DNA of 64,000 nucleotides from Parabacteroides sp. PH5-46 (GTDB lineage Bacteria > Bacteroidota > Bacteroidia > Bacteroidales > Tannerellaceae): NCBI RefSeq assembly GCF_029892785.1, contig NZ_JARXXA010000007.1, forward strand, positions 62,001 to 126,000, read 5' to 3'. The translations under genes were made by a program, and so were the position numbers. The notes beneath the pieces were generated by a model. It was given only the letters and a program-made list of their open reading frames with translations. It did no database searches and was not told where the DNA came from. Below are positions 36,453 to 45,252 of the stretch, piece by piece. How positions within the stretch are numbered: position 1 is the stretch's first letter; every line of letters begins with the position of its first letter.

Positions 36453-38003
36453 ATGAAGATTAAAAAAATATCAACAATTTTATCTGCTGCATTACTTGTC
36501 CTTTCTTCCGCATGTACAAACCTAGATGAAAAGGTATATAGTGAAGCGCCCGTAGACCAGTTCGGGCTGACGATAGAAGAAGTAGAAGCGCTTATAGGTC
36601 CGTTATATGCCACTTTACGCTCTTATCAGATTGACTGGGACGGCTATACCGGACTTTGCGAAATATCTTCCGACGTATGGGAGAGTCCGGGTTTCAAAGG
36701 GGGCGACTGGGGAGAACCTATGTTCCACCACGCTATGCTACACACTCTCACCCCTATTAATACTGAATGGAACCGTGCATGGGAAGAGCCCATGGGAGCC
36801 ATCTCGCAGTGTAACCAGTTGTATTACATGGTTAGCACGAATGAGATTATTCCTGAAGCAACTAAAAGTCGTATCCTTGCTGAAATCAGGGGTGTACGTG
36901 CCTTTTGGTATTACTGGCTATGCGATATGTTCGGCAATGTACCTATCGTTACCGACTATCTTGACAAGTCATTGCCTTCTACTAACTCCCGCTCCGAAGT
37001 ATTTAACTTCATTGTAAGTGAGTTACTGGATATCGTTGATGAGCTGCGGACAGACGTGGCTACAGCTGGAAGCTATGGGAAATTCACTCAAGGCGTAGCT
37101 TATACCCTGCTTGCCAAAATGTATCTGAATGCCCAGGTATGGAATCCGTCGGGGGGTACTAAATGGCAAGAGTGTATAGAAGCCTGCGATAAAGTAATGG
37201 ACATGGCCTATTTACTGGAAAATAATTGGAAAAACAACTTCTCAGTTAATAACGACAGCTCAAAAGAGGCCATTTTCTCTGCTATTTATAGTTCGGAAGG
37301 TATTGGCGGACGTACCAACGGTATCTACCTCTATTTACATTACCTTACAGCTAAAACGTTTGGCATCAACGTTTCTACATGGAACGGGCCTTTTGCTAAT
37401 CCTGATTATGTTAAAGCCTTTGACACGGAAGATATCCGTTATGAAGGCTCTTTCCTGATCGGCGAGCAAATAGATCCAGAAACCGGAGAAGTCTTCATGA
37501 CACAGCATGGACGCCCTCTTATACATACGGTAGAAGCAGAGATGAAAGAGATTGGCGAAAACGGTCTGGGTTGGGTAGAACAGGAAGAAGGTGCCCGGAT
37601 CAGTAAATGGGAATATCAACCCGGATTAACGTATAGCATGGAGAATGACATTCATATTTTCCGCTTGGCAGATATTTACCTGATGAAAGCAGAAGCTATC
37701 TTGCGCAGTAATGGAGATGTAGCCGAAGCTACACAGTTAGTTAATCGCATACGCCAGCGTGGATTCCCCAATAGTCCGGAAAAATTGTATGATTCCGTAA
37801 CCTTAGAGGAAGTATACAAAGAACGTCGGTTTGAGTTTGCTTTTGAATGTATGAATCGTCAGGACATGATTCGCTTTGGTACTTATCTGGCAGCTCGTCC
37901 TCCGTTCAAACCCAAAGAGAGTGATCCTGCCAAGCTGTTATTCCCTATTCCGCAAACGGTAATCAATGCGAATCCTAATATCAAACAAAACCCTGGTTAT
38001 TAA
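36453..38003 (+). CDS. SusD/RagB outer-membrane binding lipoprotein (locus B)
   Basis: A 516-residue lipoprotein. The lipobox is LVLSSACTN with Cys21, followed by LDEKVYSEAPVDQF. SusD features include IRGVRAFWYYWLCDMFGNVPIVTDY near residue 150 and the C-terminal KLLFPIPQTVINANPNIKQNPGY. It forms the ligand-capturing lid of the neighbouring SusC. Its 36-bp gap to the Gfo/Idh gene indicates that transport and catabolism are co-transcribed. Confidence 0.93.
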   Translation: MKIKKISTILSAALLVLSSACTNLDEKVYSEAPVDQFGLTIEEVEALIGPLYATLRSYQIDWDGYTGLCEISSDVWESPGFKGGDWGEPMFHHAMLHTLTPINTEWNRAWEEPMGAISQCNQLYYMVSTNEIIPEATKSRILAEIRGVRAFWYYWLCDMFGNVPIVTDYLDKSLPSTNSRSEVFNFIVSELLDIVDELRTDVATAGSYGKFTQGVAYTLLAKMYLNAQVWNPSGGTKWQECIEACDKVMDMAYLLENNWKNNFSVNNDSSKEAIFSAIYSSEGIGGRTNGIYLYLHYLTAKTFGINVSTWNGPFANPDYVKAFDTEDIRYEGSFLIGEQIDPETGEVFMTQHGRPLIHTVEAEMKEIGENGLGWVEQEEGARISKWEYQPGLTYSMENDIHIFRLADIYLMKAEAILRSNGDVAEATQLVNRIRQRGFPNSPEKLYDSVTLEEVYKERRFEFAFECMNRQDMIRFGTYLAARPPFKPKESDPAKLLFPIPQTVINANPNIKQNPGY

Positions 38004-38039
38004 GCAATTTTATAAATAAATTAATCTGATTTTAATATC

Positions 38040-39203
38040 ATGAATAGAAAAGAATTTTTACGTATGACAGCAACTGCTAGTGTGGCAGCTTTAATGTCTC
38101 CATTATCTGCTTGGGCAGAAAGTTCATATGCGTCTGATGGCAAAAAAATCAAAGTTGGAGTTCTTGGTTGCGGAAGTGTCTCTAATTCATACTTTCCACA
38201 TATCACAAAATGCCCTTATATCGAGGTAGTAGCTTGCTGTGATATCATCCCTGAGCGTGCAAAATCCCAGGCTGAAAGATTTAATGTTCCTAAATGGTAT
38301 AAGCATATTGATGATATGCTGAAAGGCTCGAAGTTTGACCTGATGCTGACACTGACCGATATGCAAATCCATGGCGAATTGAACCGCAAAGCGTTGGAAG
38401 CCGGAAGAAATGTATGGAGCGAAAAGCCTATGGCAAATACATACAGAGAAGGGAAAGAGCTTATGGATCTGGCTACAGCCAAGGGATTACGTATATGGGG
38501 AGCTCCTGCCGTTGTTACCAGCCCGCAGTTTGAATATATGGCTAAACAGGTTAAGAATGGCGCTTTAGGAAGCCTAGCTTGTGCACATGGACATTATGGA
38601 CATGAAGGTCCCAACTGGGCTTCTTTCTTCTACGAAAAAACCGGTGGAAGTATGCCCGACCTTGGCGTGTATAATATCGCAACATTAACGGGTTTGTTAG
38701 GACCGGCAAAATCAGTGGTGGCCATGCTTTCTATCGTTACTCCGGAGCGTGATATCGTAGGCAAAGGCAAGATAAAAGTAGAAGAAGAAGACAATGCCAT
38801 GATCCTTATGGAGCATGACAAAGGGGTGCTTTCACATATCCAGTGTGGCTTCAACTATCATGATCCCTACGGACATGCCGGTACAGGACAAAGCAAAAGT
38901 ACCATTTCGCTCTACGGGTCGGAAGGTAATATGCACATGATCGGCTATGACTGGGCTCCGGGTGGTGTAGAAATTACAACCATGAAGGATAAGGCACCGA
39001 GAATTGTAGAAAAGGACACCAAAGGCTATGTTTGGCCGGAAGGAGCATCTGACATCAGTAAACACATGGTTCTTAATACAGAGCCTCGTATCAATACGGA
39101 ACATGCACTACATGTGTTGGAAATCATAGAAGCTGCCAGACTTTCACAGGAGCAGGGAAAACGGATTCAGCTGAAATCTACCTTCCCCTGGCCAATGGTA
39201 TAA
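38040..39203 (+). CDS. Gfo/Idh/MocA family oxidoreductase (locus B)
   Basis: A 387-residue NAD(P)-dependent oxidoreductase with an export leader (MNRKEFLRMTATASVAALMSPLSAWA). The dinucleotide motif is GVLGCGSVSNSYF near residue 40, and EKPMANTY is near residue 128. Unlike the other Gfo/Idh genes here it has no DUF1080 partner. It is followed after 9 bp by an MFS carrier gene, so it may modify the substrate in the periplasm before uptake. The reaction (C3 oxidation or another sugar oxidation) cannot be decided from sequence. Confidence 0.85.
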   Translation: MNRKEFLRMTATASVAALMSPLSAWAESSYASDGKKIKVGVLGCGSVSNSYFPHITKCPYIEVVACCDIIPERAKSQAERFNVPKWYKHIDDMLKGSKFDLMLTLTDMQIHGELNRKALEAGRNVWSEKPMANTYREGKELMDLATAKGLRIWGAPAVVTSPQFEYMAKQVKNGALGSLACAHGHYGHEGPNWASFFYEKTGGSMPDLGVYNIATLTGLLGPAKSVVAMLSIVTPERDIVGKGKIKVEEEDNAMILMEHDKGVLSHIQCGFNYHDPYGHAGTGQSKSTISLYGSEGNMHMIGYDWAPGGVEITTMKDKAPRIVEKDTKGYVWPEGASDISKHMVLNTEPRINTEHALHVLEIIEAARLSQEQGKRIQLKSTFPWPMV

Positions 39204-39212
39204 TGCGCAAAA

Positions 39213-40430
39213 ATGTATAAGAAAGCATTATCCATACTTCGTAGTCCGGCAACCAATCTTCGGTTGTTGTATATATTTACCTATGCGGCCTGGGCCGCAT
39301 GGGTACCTTTTTTCAGTGTCTTTCTGAAAGATAGCGGGTTTAGTGGTAGCCAAATAGGTGTCATATCAAGCCTCATCTGGTTAGTCATGTTAATCGTACA
39401 ACCACTTTGGGGTATCAGGGCCGATCACACGGGGCGATCCGCCTGCTACAAGATATCCGTTATCTTCGCTTCTCTCTTTCTGTTCCTTTTTTATTTCTTA
39501 GGATATTCGCTTGTCATGGTGGTTGCCTGTACCTTGTTGTGTTCCCTCTTTTATGTAGCTATACAGCCACTGCTGGATACACTTGTATTGGATCATATCG
39601 ACCGAGAGAAAAGTAGTCTTACTTATGGGAATCTACGATTTTGGGGGGCTTTGGGTGCTAGTATCGGCTCACAGAGCAGTAGCCTGATATCTACCTGGTA
39701 CTCTTCCAACACGATCTTTATTACAGCTGCACTGTTTCTACTCTGCTGTATTCCGTTCGCTTTCAGGTTAAAAGAAAACAAGGCGAGTCACAATTCTATG
39801 AAAATGGACTTTAAAGACCTGAAATCAATTATTGGAGATAAAATCGTCTTAATATTCTTATTGATTATCATACTGATATCTATTGCGCAAACATCTATCT
39901 GGTACTATCTAACAGTCTATATGAAAGATATCGGAGCTTCCGATTACATGGCAGGGACGGCTATTACAATTGATGGGCTGGTAGAGCTTCCTTTTTATAT
40001 TCTTGCCGCTTACTTTTTCCGTAAGATAGGATTGAGAAAAACAATATTATTCACATTTATCATTACTGCTATCCGCTTATTTATCTATGCGTTAAACGAT
40101 GTTCCCGCTGTCGTACTGGTTACGGAATGTACCCATGGTATATCCTGGGCGTTGATGTGGGTAGCTATTGTAGAATATACGAATTATCTAGTAAAAGCAG
40201 AATGGCGTGCCACCGGGCAGGCGCTGATATGGGCCGCCTATTACGGAGCCGGACAAATCATCGGAAATATATGGACCGGTGTATTATACGAGCATATTTC
40301 TATGCAGAGCATCTATGCCATTAATGGTGTAGTAGTACTCTTACTAAGCGCATTAGCGAGTGTAATATTCTTTATTACAGACAAGTCAAAAAAAGAAATC
40401 AAAACAACAGAACTCGGATATAAAATATAA
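39213..40430 (+). CDS. MFS transporter, sugar/nucleoside-permease-like
   Basis: A 405-residue inner-membrane carrier with about 12 hydrophobic segments. The N-terminal LLYIFTYAAWAAWVPFFSVFLKDSGFSGSQIGVISS and the WGIRADHTGR loop between helices 2 and 3 place it in the MFS_1-like group that includes HcaT, LacY and nucleoside:H+ symporters. It lies between the oxidoreductase and the kinase (10 bp to the next gene), so it most likely imports the locus B monosaccharide or its oxidised form into the cytoplasm. Confidence 0.85.
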   Translation: MYKKALSILRSPATNLRLLYIFTYAAWAAWVPFFSVFLKDSGFSGSQIGVISSLIWLVMLIVQPLWGIRADHTGRSACYKISVIFASLFLFLFYFLGYSLVMVVACTLLCSLFYVAIQPLLDTLVLDHIDREKSSLTYGNLRFWGALGASIGSQSSSLISTWYSSNTIFITAALFLLCCIPFAFRLKENKASHNSMKMDFKDLKSIIGDKIVLIFLLIIILISIAQTSIWYYLTVYMKDIGASDYMAGTAITIDGLVELPFYILAAYFFRKIGLRKTILFTFIITAIRLFIYALNDVPAVVLVTECTHGISWALMWVAIVEYTNYLVKAEWRATGQALIWAAYYGAGQIIGNIWTGVLYEHISMQSIYAINGVVVLLLSALASVIFFITDKSKKEIKTTELGYKI

Positions 40431-40440
40431 CATTACAAAT

Positions 40441-41316
40441 ATGAATAACAGAGCTTTAGGTATTGACATCGGAGGTACACATATTAAGTCGGGCATTGTT
40501 TCCGGAAATGGAGAGATATCCTCTTATCAATCCGTGTCTACAAAAGAGTGGATAGAATCAGGGAGCTTTATCGACAGACTGATAGAGCATATCCGGCAGT
40601 ACATAACAGAAGGTATCACAGGCTGCGGTGTTGCTATACCCGGCACGATTGATGTAGTCGATAACCGAGCACTGTTTGTTCCGGCCGTACCTTGCCTGGA
40701 AGGTGTTCGCCTGAAAGATGTTCTGCAAAGCGCTTTTCCACAACTGACTATCTCGGTTGAGAATGATTCAAATGCTGCTTCTTTTGGCGAATACAGCCTG
40801 CGCAATGAAAAGCCATCCAACGGCATGTTCCTGATAACACTAGGAACGGGCGTAGGATGTGGTCTGATACTGGACGGAGAAATCTTTAAAGGAGGAAAGG
40901 GGAATGCCCTTGAACTAGGCGAGATATTAACCGATAAAAAAGAGCGTCTGGAAGATGTGATCGGAGTAAAAGGAATTGCCACAATGGCTAACTCCATACA
41001 GGAGCTCAAGGGTTTAACAGTCCCGGAGATAATCCGTCTGGCAAACACAGGTAATCCTACAGCCACTCAACTGATGCATACTGTCGGTCAATTGTTAGGC
41101 AAAGCTATTATCCACTTAGTCTGGCTATTTGATGTATGGAATATTATATTAGGGGGTGGCGTATCCGAAGCTTTCGACTCAATTAAAGCGGGAGTGGAAA
41201 AGGAATTTCAGGACTCATTACCACAGGATATCCGTGCAGGTATTCACATAGAGAAAGCTGTGCAGGGCAACAATGCAGGGCTGATTGGCATAGCTATCAA
41301 ATGCTTAAAAAAGTAA
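40441..41316 (+). CDS. ROK family sugar kinase lacking the zinc cysteines
   Basis: A 291-residue ROK protein. The ATP-binding DIGGTHIKSGIV is at 9-20, and ENDSNAASFGEY near 102-113 contains the catalytic Asp. LITLGTGVGCGLI and ILGGGVSEAF are also typical. ROK kinases usually carry an HxnCxCGxxGCxE zinc site after the GElGH motif; here GNALELGEILTDKKERLEDVIGVKGI has no cysteines and Glu replaces the usual His, so the zinc site is gone. It probably phosphorylates the imported sugar or amino sugar before the NagB-like step, 20 bp downstream. Confidence 0.82.
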   Translation: MNNRALGIDIGGTHIKSGIVSGNGEISSYQSVSTKEWIESGSFIDRLIEHIRQYITEGITGCGVAIPGTIDVVDNRALFVPAVPCLEGVRLKDVLQSAFPQLTISVENDSNAASFGEYSLRNEKPSNGMFLITLGTGVGCGLILDGEIFKGGKGNALELGEILTDKKERLEDVIGVKGIATMANSIQELKGLTVPEIIRLANTGNPTATQLMHTVGQLLGKAIIHLVWLFDVWNIILGGGVSEAFDSIKAGVEKEFQDSLPQDIRAGIHIEKAVQGNNAGLIGIAIKCLKK

Positions 41317-41336
41317 CTAAATAATACATAGAAAAC

Positions 41337-42074
41337 ATGAAACTAATTGTATCTGATACCTATCAGGAATTATCTGAGAGAGTAGCTTCCGTTGTTATCG
41401 AACTGGTAAACAACAAGAAAAACGCTGTATTAACCTTTCCTTCAGGCGATAGCCCGCTGGGATTGTTTCAAACATTGGTTCGCATGGCAAAGGAAGGAGT
41501 AGTTGATTTCTCCTCTTGCCATTTTGTAGGCTTAGACGAATGGGTTGGCCTGGATATTAATGATGAAGGTAGCTGCCAGCATTTTATTCATAAAGAGCTG
41601 TTTAAGCCCTTAGGCATACGACCAAAACAAATCACCTTTTTCGATGCAAAACAGAGTGATCTGAAAGCTGAATGCAAGCGGGTAGACAGCAAAGTGGATG
41701 CTCTGGGAGGTATCGACCTCGTCGTGTTGGGTATCGGAATGAATGGGCATCTCGGATTCAACGAACCGGGCGCCAGTGAGGAATGCAACTCCTTAGTTAT
41801 TGATCTTGACAGTGTTACAAAAACAGTTGGGCAGAAGTACTTCGCCAAAGAAATGCAACTTAGCCAAGGGATCAGCCTGGGATTAAAGCAGATCATGACA
41901 GCTGGCAAGGTTATCCTCATCGCCAATGGAAAGAAAAAAGCACCGATTATCAAACGAACAGTTGAAGAAGCAATCAGCAACAAGGTTCCTGCTTCCATCG
42001 TTCGCAAGCATAAGGATTCCTACCTCTACATTGATGCAGAAGCCGCTTCCGAACTAACCGATAAGAACGCGTAA
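41337..42074 (+). CDS. NagB-like glucosamine-6-phosphate deaminase/isomerase
   Basis: A 245-residue member of the NagB/6-phosphogluconolactonase superfamily. The NagB motifs are FVGLDEWVGL near 61-70 and GIGMNGHLGFNEPG near 130-143, the latter in the Bacillus-type form with Asn before GH. NagB converts glucosamine-6-phosphate to fructose-6-phosphate and ammonia. It lies between a ROK kinase and an MttB-like methyltransferase (only 2 bp before the latter), the main reason to think the pathway handles a methylated amino sugar. The natural substrate may be a GlcN6P variant. Confidence 0.82.
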   Translation: MKLIVSDTYQELSERVASVVIELVNNKKNAVLTFPSGDSPLGLFQTLVRMAKEGVVDFSSCHFVGLDEWVGLDINDEGSCQHFIHKELFKPLGIRPKQITFFDAKQSDLKAECKRVDSKVDALGGIDLVVLGIGMNGHLGFNEPGASEECNSLVIDLDSVTKTVGQKYFAKEMQLSQGISLGLKQIMTAGKVILIANGKKKAPIIKRTVEEAISNKVPASIVRKHKDSYLYIDAEAASELTDKNA

Positions 42075-42076
42075 AG

Positions 42077-43480
42077 ATGAAGCAACTCCGATCGCATATC
42101 GAACTGCTAAGTCAGCCGGAGATCGAAATGATCTACGCAAAGACCCTTCTGCTGCTGGAGCGTACCGGACTTAAAGTGCCCAACGATGAGATTCTAGATA
42201 TCTGCCATAGCCTGGGATGTGTTGTAGATAAAGCAACTCAAACGCTGTATATCCCTGCTGCACTGATTGAAGATATGATCCATAAAAACCAGGCACCACG
42301 GGATAAAGAGGACTTTACACCCCGTAAACTGACAGGTGAGATATCTACACAAGTCTTTTTAGTAGACCTTTTGACAAAAGAAAAACGATACGGATTGATG
42401 GATGATATCCTGAAAGGTATCGTTCTGGTAGAGAAACTGCCTTTCATCCGGGAAGCCAACTCTGTTGTTATTCCGGCTGACATACCAAGCGAAATGGCTG
42501 AGGTTGAGGCTTTCAAAATGATCTATACGTATTCAAACAAGCCCGGAGGAACCTATGTACTGACGCCTTTCTCTGCCCGCTACATCCTCCCCATGGCCGA
42601 CCAGATGGGACTGAAGCACACCTATCTGTTTGACACCATCAGCCCTTTGACGTTCCGCAAGGAGACATTGGAAATCGCCTTGATTTATGCAAAACACGGA
42701 CACCCCCTCCGCTGCGGCCCTCTACCTATGGCAGGTGCTACAGCCCCCGTCAGTGCTGCGGGAACCATCCTTCTGACTAACGCAGAAGTGCTGGGGTCTA
42801 TGTTTCTGATTCAAGCGTTAACCAACAGTCTTTGTCCTTTTGATGCCTTGGCGCATAGCGTGGATATGCGCACGATGCTCTGTTCCTTTGGCGCTCCCAA
42901 TCAGGCTTTGTTCGGTATGGCAATGGCACAAATGGCACGATATTATGGATTCACAACTCTGACCAATACAGGCCTCTCAGACGCTATCCTACCCGACTTT
43001 CAAAGCGGTTTTGAAAAGGGTGCTACAGCTATTATGGCGCATCTTACCGGAAGCAACAATATAGGTTGCCAGGGTATTGTTGGTGCCGACCAGGGATTCA
43101 GTTTCGAACAACTTGTCATTGATAATGAATGGCTAAGCTATTACAACTTTATACTCAAAGGTATAGAAGTTACAGAAGAGTCTCTTGGGCTCGATGTGAT
43201 CGAAAGAGTGGGATTCGGAGGAAACTACCTAGCTGAAGAACATACGATTAACTATATGCACGATAACTACTGGAACTCTAAGTTATTCAAAAAAGATACC
43301 TGGGAACAATGGACAGCCGGCGGACAAAAAGACATCCTGAGCAATGCCCATGATATCGTAGAAAAAGTAACCTCTGATTACCGCTCAGCCGCTCCGGCAA
43401 TCGATAAGAGTAAGCAGGAAGCACTGAACGATATTGCCGCTGAAGCCTGGAAAGAATACGAAACTTCTTTAAAAAAATGA
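42077..43480 (+). CDS. MttB superfamily corrinoid-dependent methyltransferase, non-pyrrolysine
   Basis: A 467-residue MttB-family (MT1) enzyme, which moves a methyl group from a quaternary or tertiary amine to a corrinoid protein. Family segments seen are MAGATAPVSAAGTILLTNAEVLGSM near 213-237, GIVGADQGFSFEQLVIDNE near 330-350 and GGNYLAEEHTINYMHDN near 377-393. The frame has no in-frame amber codon, so it belongs to the non-pyrrolysine group whose characterised members demethylate glycine betaine, proline betaine or carnitine. The corrinoid protein gene follows. Occurrence inside a SusCD operon with amino sugar genes is unusual. Confidence 0.88.
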   Translation: MKQLRSHIELLSQPEIEMIYAKTLLLLERTGLKVPNDEILDICHSLGCVVDKATQTLYIPAALIEDMIHKNQAPRDKEDFTPRKLTGEISTQVFLVDLLTKEKRYGLMDDILKGIVLVEKLPFIREANSVVIPADIPSEMAEVEAFKMIYTYSNKPGGTYVLTPFSARYILPMADQMGLKHTYLFDTISPLTFRKETLEIALIYAKHGHPLRCGPLPMAGATAPVSAAGTILLTNAEVLGSMFLIQALTNSLCPFDALAHSVDMRTMLCSFGAPNQALFGMAMAQMARYYGFTTLTNTGLSDAILPDFQSGFEKGATAIMAHLTGSNNIGCQGIVGADQGFSFEQLVIDNEWLSYYNFILKGIEVTEESLGLDVIERVGFGGNYLAEEHTINYMHDNYWNSKLFKKDTWEQWTAGGQKDILSNAHDIVEKVTSDYRSAAPAIDKSKQEALNDIAAEAWKEYETSLKK

Positions 43481-43507
43481 TCAAACGATACTAAAAGCAT
43501 ACGCATT

Positions 43508-44146
43508 ATGGCAAATTTAGATAGCCTGTATCAGGCCGTACTTTCCGGTAATCTACAGGATACCATTGAAATAACAAACGAAGCTGTGGCAGAAAATATA
43601 GCTCCCGACAATATCATCAATCAATACATGGTACCTGCCATGAATGAGATAGGGCGCCGCTTTGAAGAAGGTGATGCCTTTGTCCCGGAATTACTAATGT
43701 CTGCCCGGGCAATGAAAGGCGCTTTGGAAATACTAAAGCCCCTAATGAGTGGAGAATCAGCTACTTCACTCGGAAAAGTAGTGATCGGAACGGTAAAAGG
43801 AGACTTGCACGATATTGGAAAAAACCTGGTTGCCTCTATGCTGGAAGGCTGTGGCTTTGAAGTGATTAACCTTGGGATTGATGTACCCGACGAGGTGTTT
43901 GTTTCGGCTGTAAAAGAGCACAGTCCACAAATCGTATGTATGTCGACATTGCTTACTACAACCATGAACCAGATGCAATCGGTTATCGAAGCTTTGAAGA
44001 ATGCCGGCATACGCGAACAGGTGAAAGTAATGGTTGGAGGCGCTCCTGTTTCCGAGCAGTTTGCCTTGCAGATCGGAGCCGATGGCTTCAGTAGCAACGC
44101 CAACAGCGCAGTATACAAGGCGAAAGAACTATTAAATTGCGTGTAA
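43508..44146 (+). CDS. Methyl-accepting corrinoid protein (MtaC/MttC-like)
   Basis: A 212-residue cobalamin-binding protein. The N-terminal helical cap (about 1-85) has GDAFVPELLMSARAMKGAL, and the Rossmann-like B12 domain has the lower-ligand motif DLHDIG with His101 (D99-x-H101-x-x-G104). The later MVGGAPVSEQFALQIGADGF also binds the corrinoid tail. It carries the methyl group between the MttB-like enzyme (27 bp upstream) and the MtaA-like enzyme (1 bp downstream). When its cobalt is oxidised it needs reactivation, plausibly by the protein at 30780-31442. Confidence 0.93.
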   Translation: MANLDSLYQAVLSGNLQDTIEITNEAVAENIAPDNIINQYMVPAMNEIGRRFEEGDAFVPELLMSARAMKGALEILKPLMSGESATSLGKVVIGTVKGDLHDIGKNLVASMLEGCGFEVINLGIDVPDEVFVSAVKEHSPQIVCMSTLLTTTMNQMQSVIEALKNAGIREQVKVMVGGAPVSEQFALQIGADGFSSNANSAVYKAKELLNCV

Positions 44147-44147
44147 T

Positions 44148-45146
44148 ATGAAGAAATGGATTGAAGAAGTCATTCGTTCGCCACATCGTGTTGCCGTCCC
44201 AATAATGACACATCCCGGGATTGAAATGATAGGTAAACAGGTGGTAGATGCCTGTAAAGACGGACAAATACACTTTGAAGCAATACAGGCATTAGACAAG
44301 ACCTGGCCGGCAGCTGCCACAACTGTAATCATGGACTTAACAGTTGAAGCAGAAGCATTTGGTGCAAACATCATCTTCCCTACAGAAGAGGTACCAAGCG
44401 TTACCGGACGTTTGCTTTCAAACAAGGCTGAAGTAGAAGCCTTACCCATACCGTCCGTTGATGCAGGACGTATCCATGAATACCTGAAAGCCAATCAACT
44501 AACAGCAGAATCCATACAAGACAAACCCGTTTTGGGAGGTTGCATCGGCCCCTTTTCATTGGCAGGACGCTTGTTTGACATGACAGAAATCATGATGGCT
44601 ATCTATATTGAGCCAGAGACAGTTGAGCTGTTACTTGAAAAATGTACAACATTCCTCCTCTCTTATCTGCAAGCCCTGAAAAAGACATCCATCGATGGCG
44701 TAATGATGGCCGAACCGGCTGCCGGCCTACTATCTAATAAGGATTGCCTGGCATATTCTTCCCGCTATATCCAGACGATTGTGGATGCCGTTCAGGATGA
44801 GTCTTTTTCCGTCATTCTTCATAATTGCGGGAACAAAGGGCATTGTACGGATGCCATGATCGCTACCGGAGCTGCCGCTTACCATTTCGGCAATAAAGCC
44901 TATATGGTTGAAGCTCTGCAAAAATGTCCCGAAAATACACTTGTAATGGGTAATATCGACCCGGTTTCGGTTATGAAACAAAGCAGCCCTGAAGAAGTAG
45001 AACAAGCTGTCAACAAACTACTTATAGAAACAGCCCCCTATGCAAACTTCGTTTTATCTACCGGATGCGATACGCCTCCCCAGATTCCGCTAAAAAACAT
45101 CGAGGCTTTCTATCAGGCTTTAGACCGCTATAATACAAAGATGTAG
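44148..45146 (+). CDS. MtaA/uroporphyrinogen decarboxylase-family methyltransferase (MT2)
   Basis: A 332-residue TIM-barrel protein of the UroD/MtaA family. The zinc ligands expected for a methylcorrinoid:thiol methyltransferase are present: His225 and Cys227 in LHNCGN and Cys307 in STGCDTPP. True UroD enzymes lack these. Methanogen MtaA passes the methyl group to coenzyme M; a Bacteroidales is not expected to have that cofactor, so the acceptor may be homocysteine, tetrahydrofolate or another thiol. It is the last gene of locus B and is followed by tandem array D. Confidence 0.85.
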   Translation: MKKWIEEVIRSPHRVAVPIMTHPGIEMIGKQVVDACKDGQIHFEAIQALDKTWPAAATTVIMDLTVEAEAFGANIIFPTEEVPSVTGRLLSNKAEVEALPIPSVDAGRIHEYLKANQLTAESIQDKPVLGGCIGPFSLAGRLFDMTEIMMAIYIEPETVELLLEKCTTFLLSYLQALKKTSIDGVMMAEPAAGLLSNKDCLAYSSRYIQTIVDAVQDESFSVILHNCGNKGHCTDAMIATGAAAYHFGNKAYMVEALQKCPENTLVMGNIDPVSVMKQSSPEEVEQAVNKLLIETAPYANFVLSTGCDTPPQIPLKNIEAFYQALDRYNTKM

Positions 45147-45157
45147 TTTGATCTTTG

Positions 45158-45252
45158 AAATCCCACAGTTGTTGAACATGAGTTCTACATATGTAGAACA
45201 TAAGTTCAACAACTGTAGAACTCATGTTCAACTATTGTGGGATTTTACTTTA
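45158..45252. repeat. Tandem array D, 22-bp units at the end of locus B
   Basis: Units begin at 45165, 45187 and 45209, exactly 22 bp apart, with a partial fourth at 45231. Each has ACAnnTGT, then GAAC, then GTTC. Outer arms AAATCCCACA and TGTGGGATTT are inverted copies, so the array can fold end to end and has T-rich flanks. It fills the 98-bp gap between the convergent MtaA-like and GH97 genes and overlaps the GH97 stop codon. A role in bidirectional termination is likely. Confidence 0.75.

Noticed and set aside
42077-43480. Pyrrolysine-containing MttB
   Set aside because: The frame runs from start to stop with no in-frame amber codon, and no pyrrolysine genes are present, so it is a non-pyrrolysine homologue.
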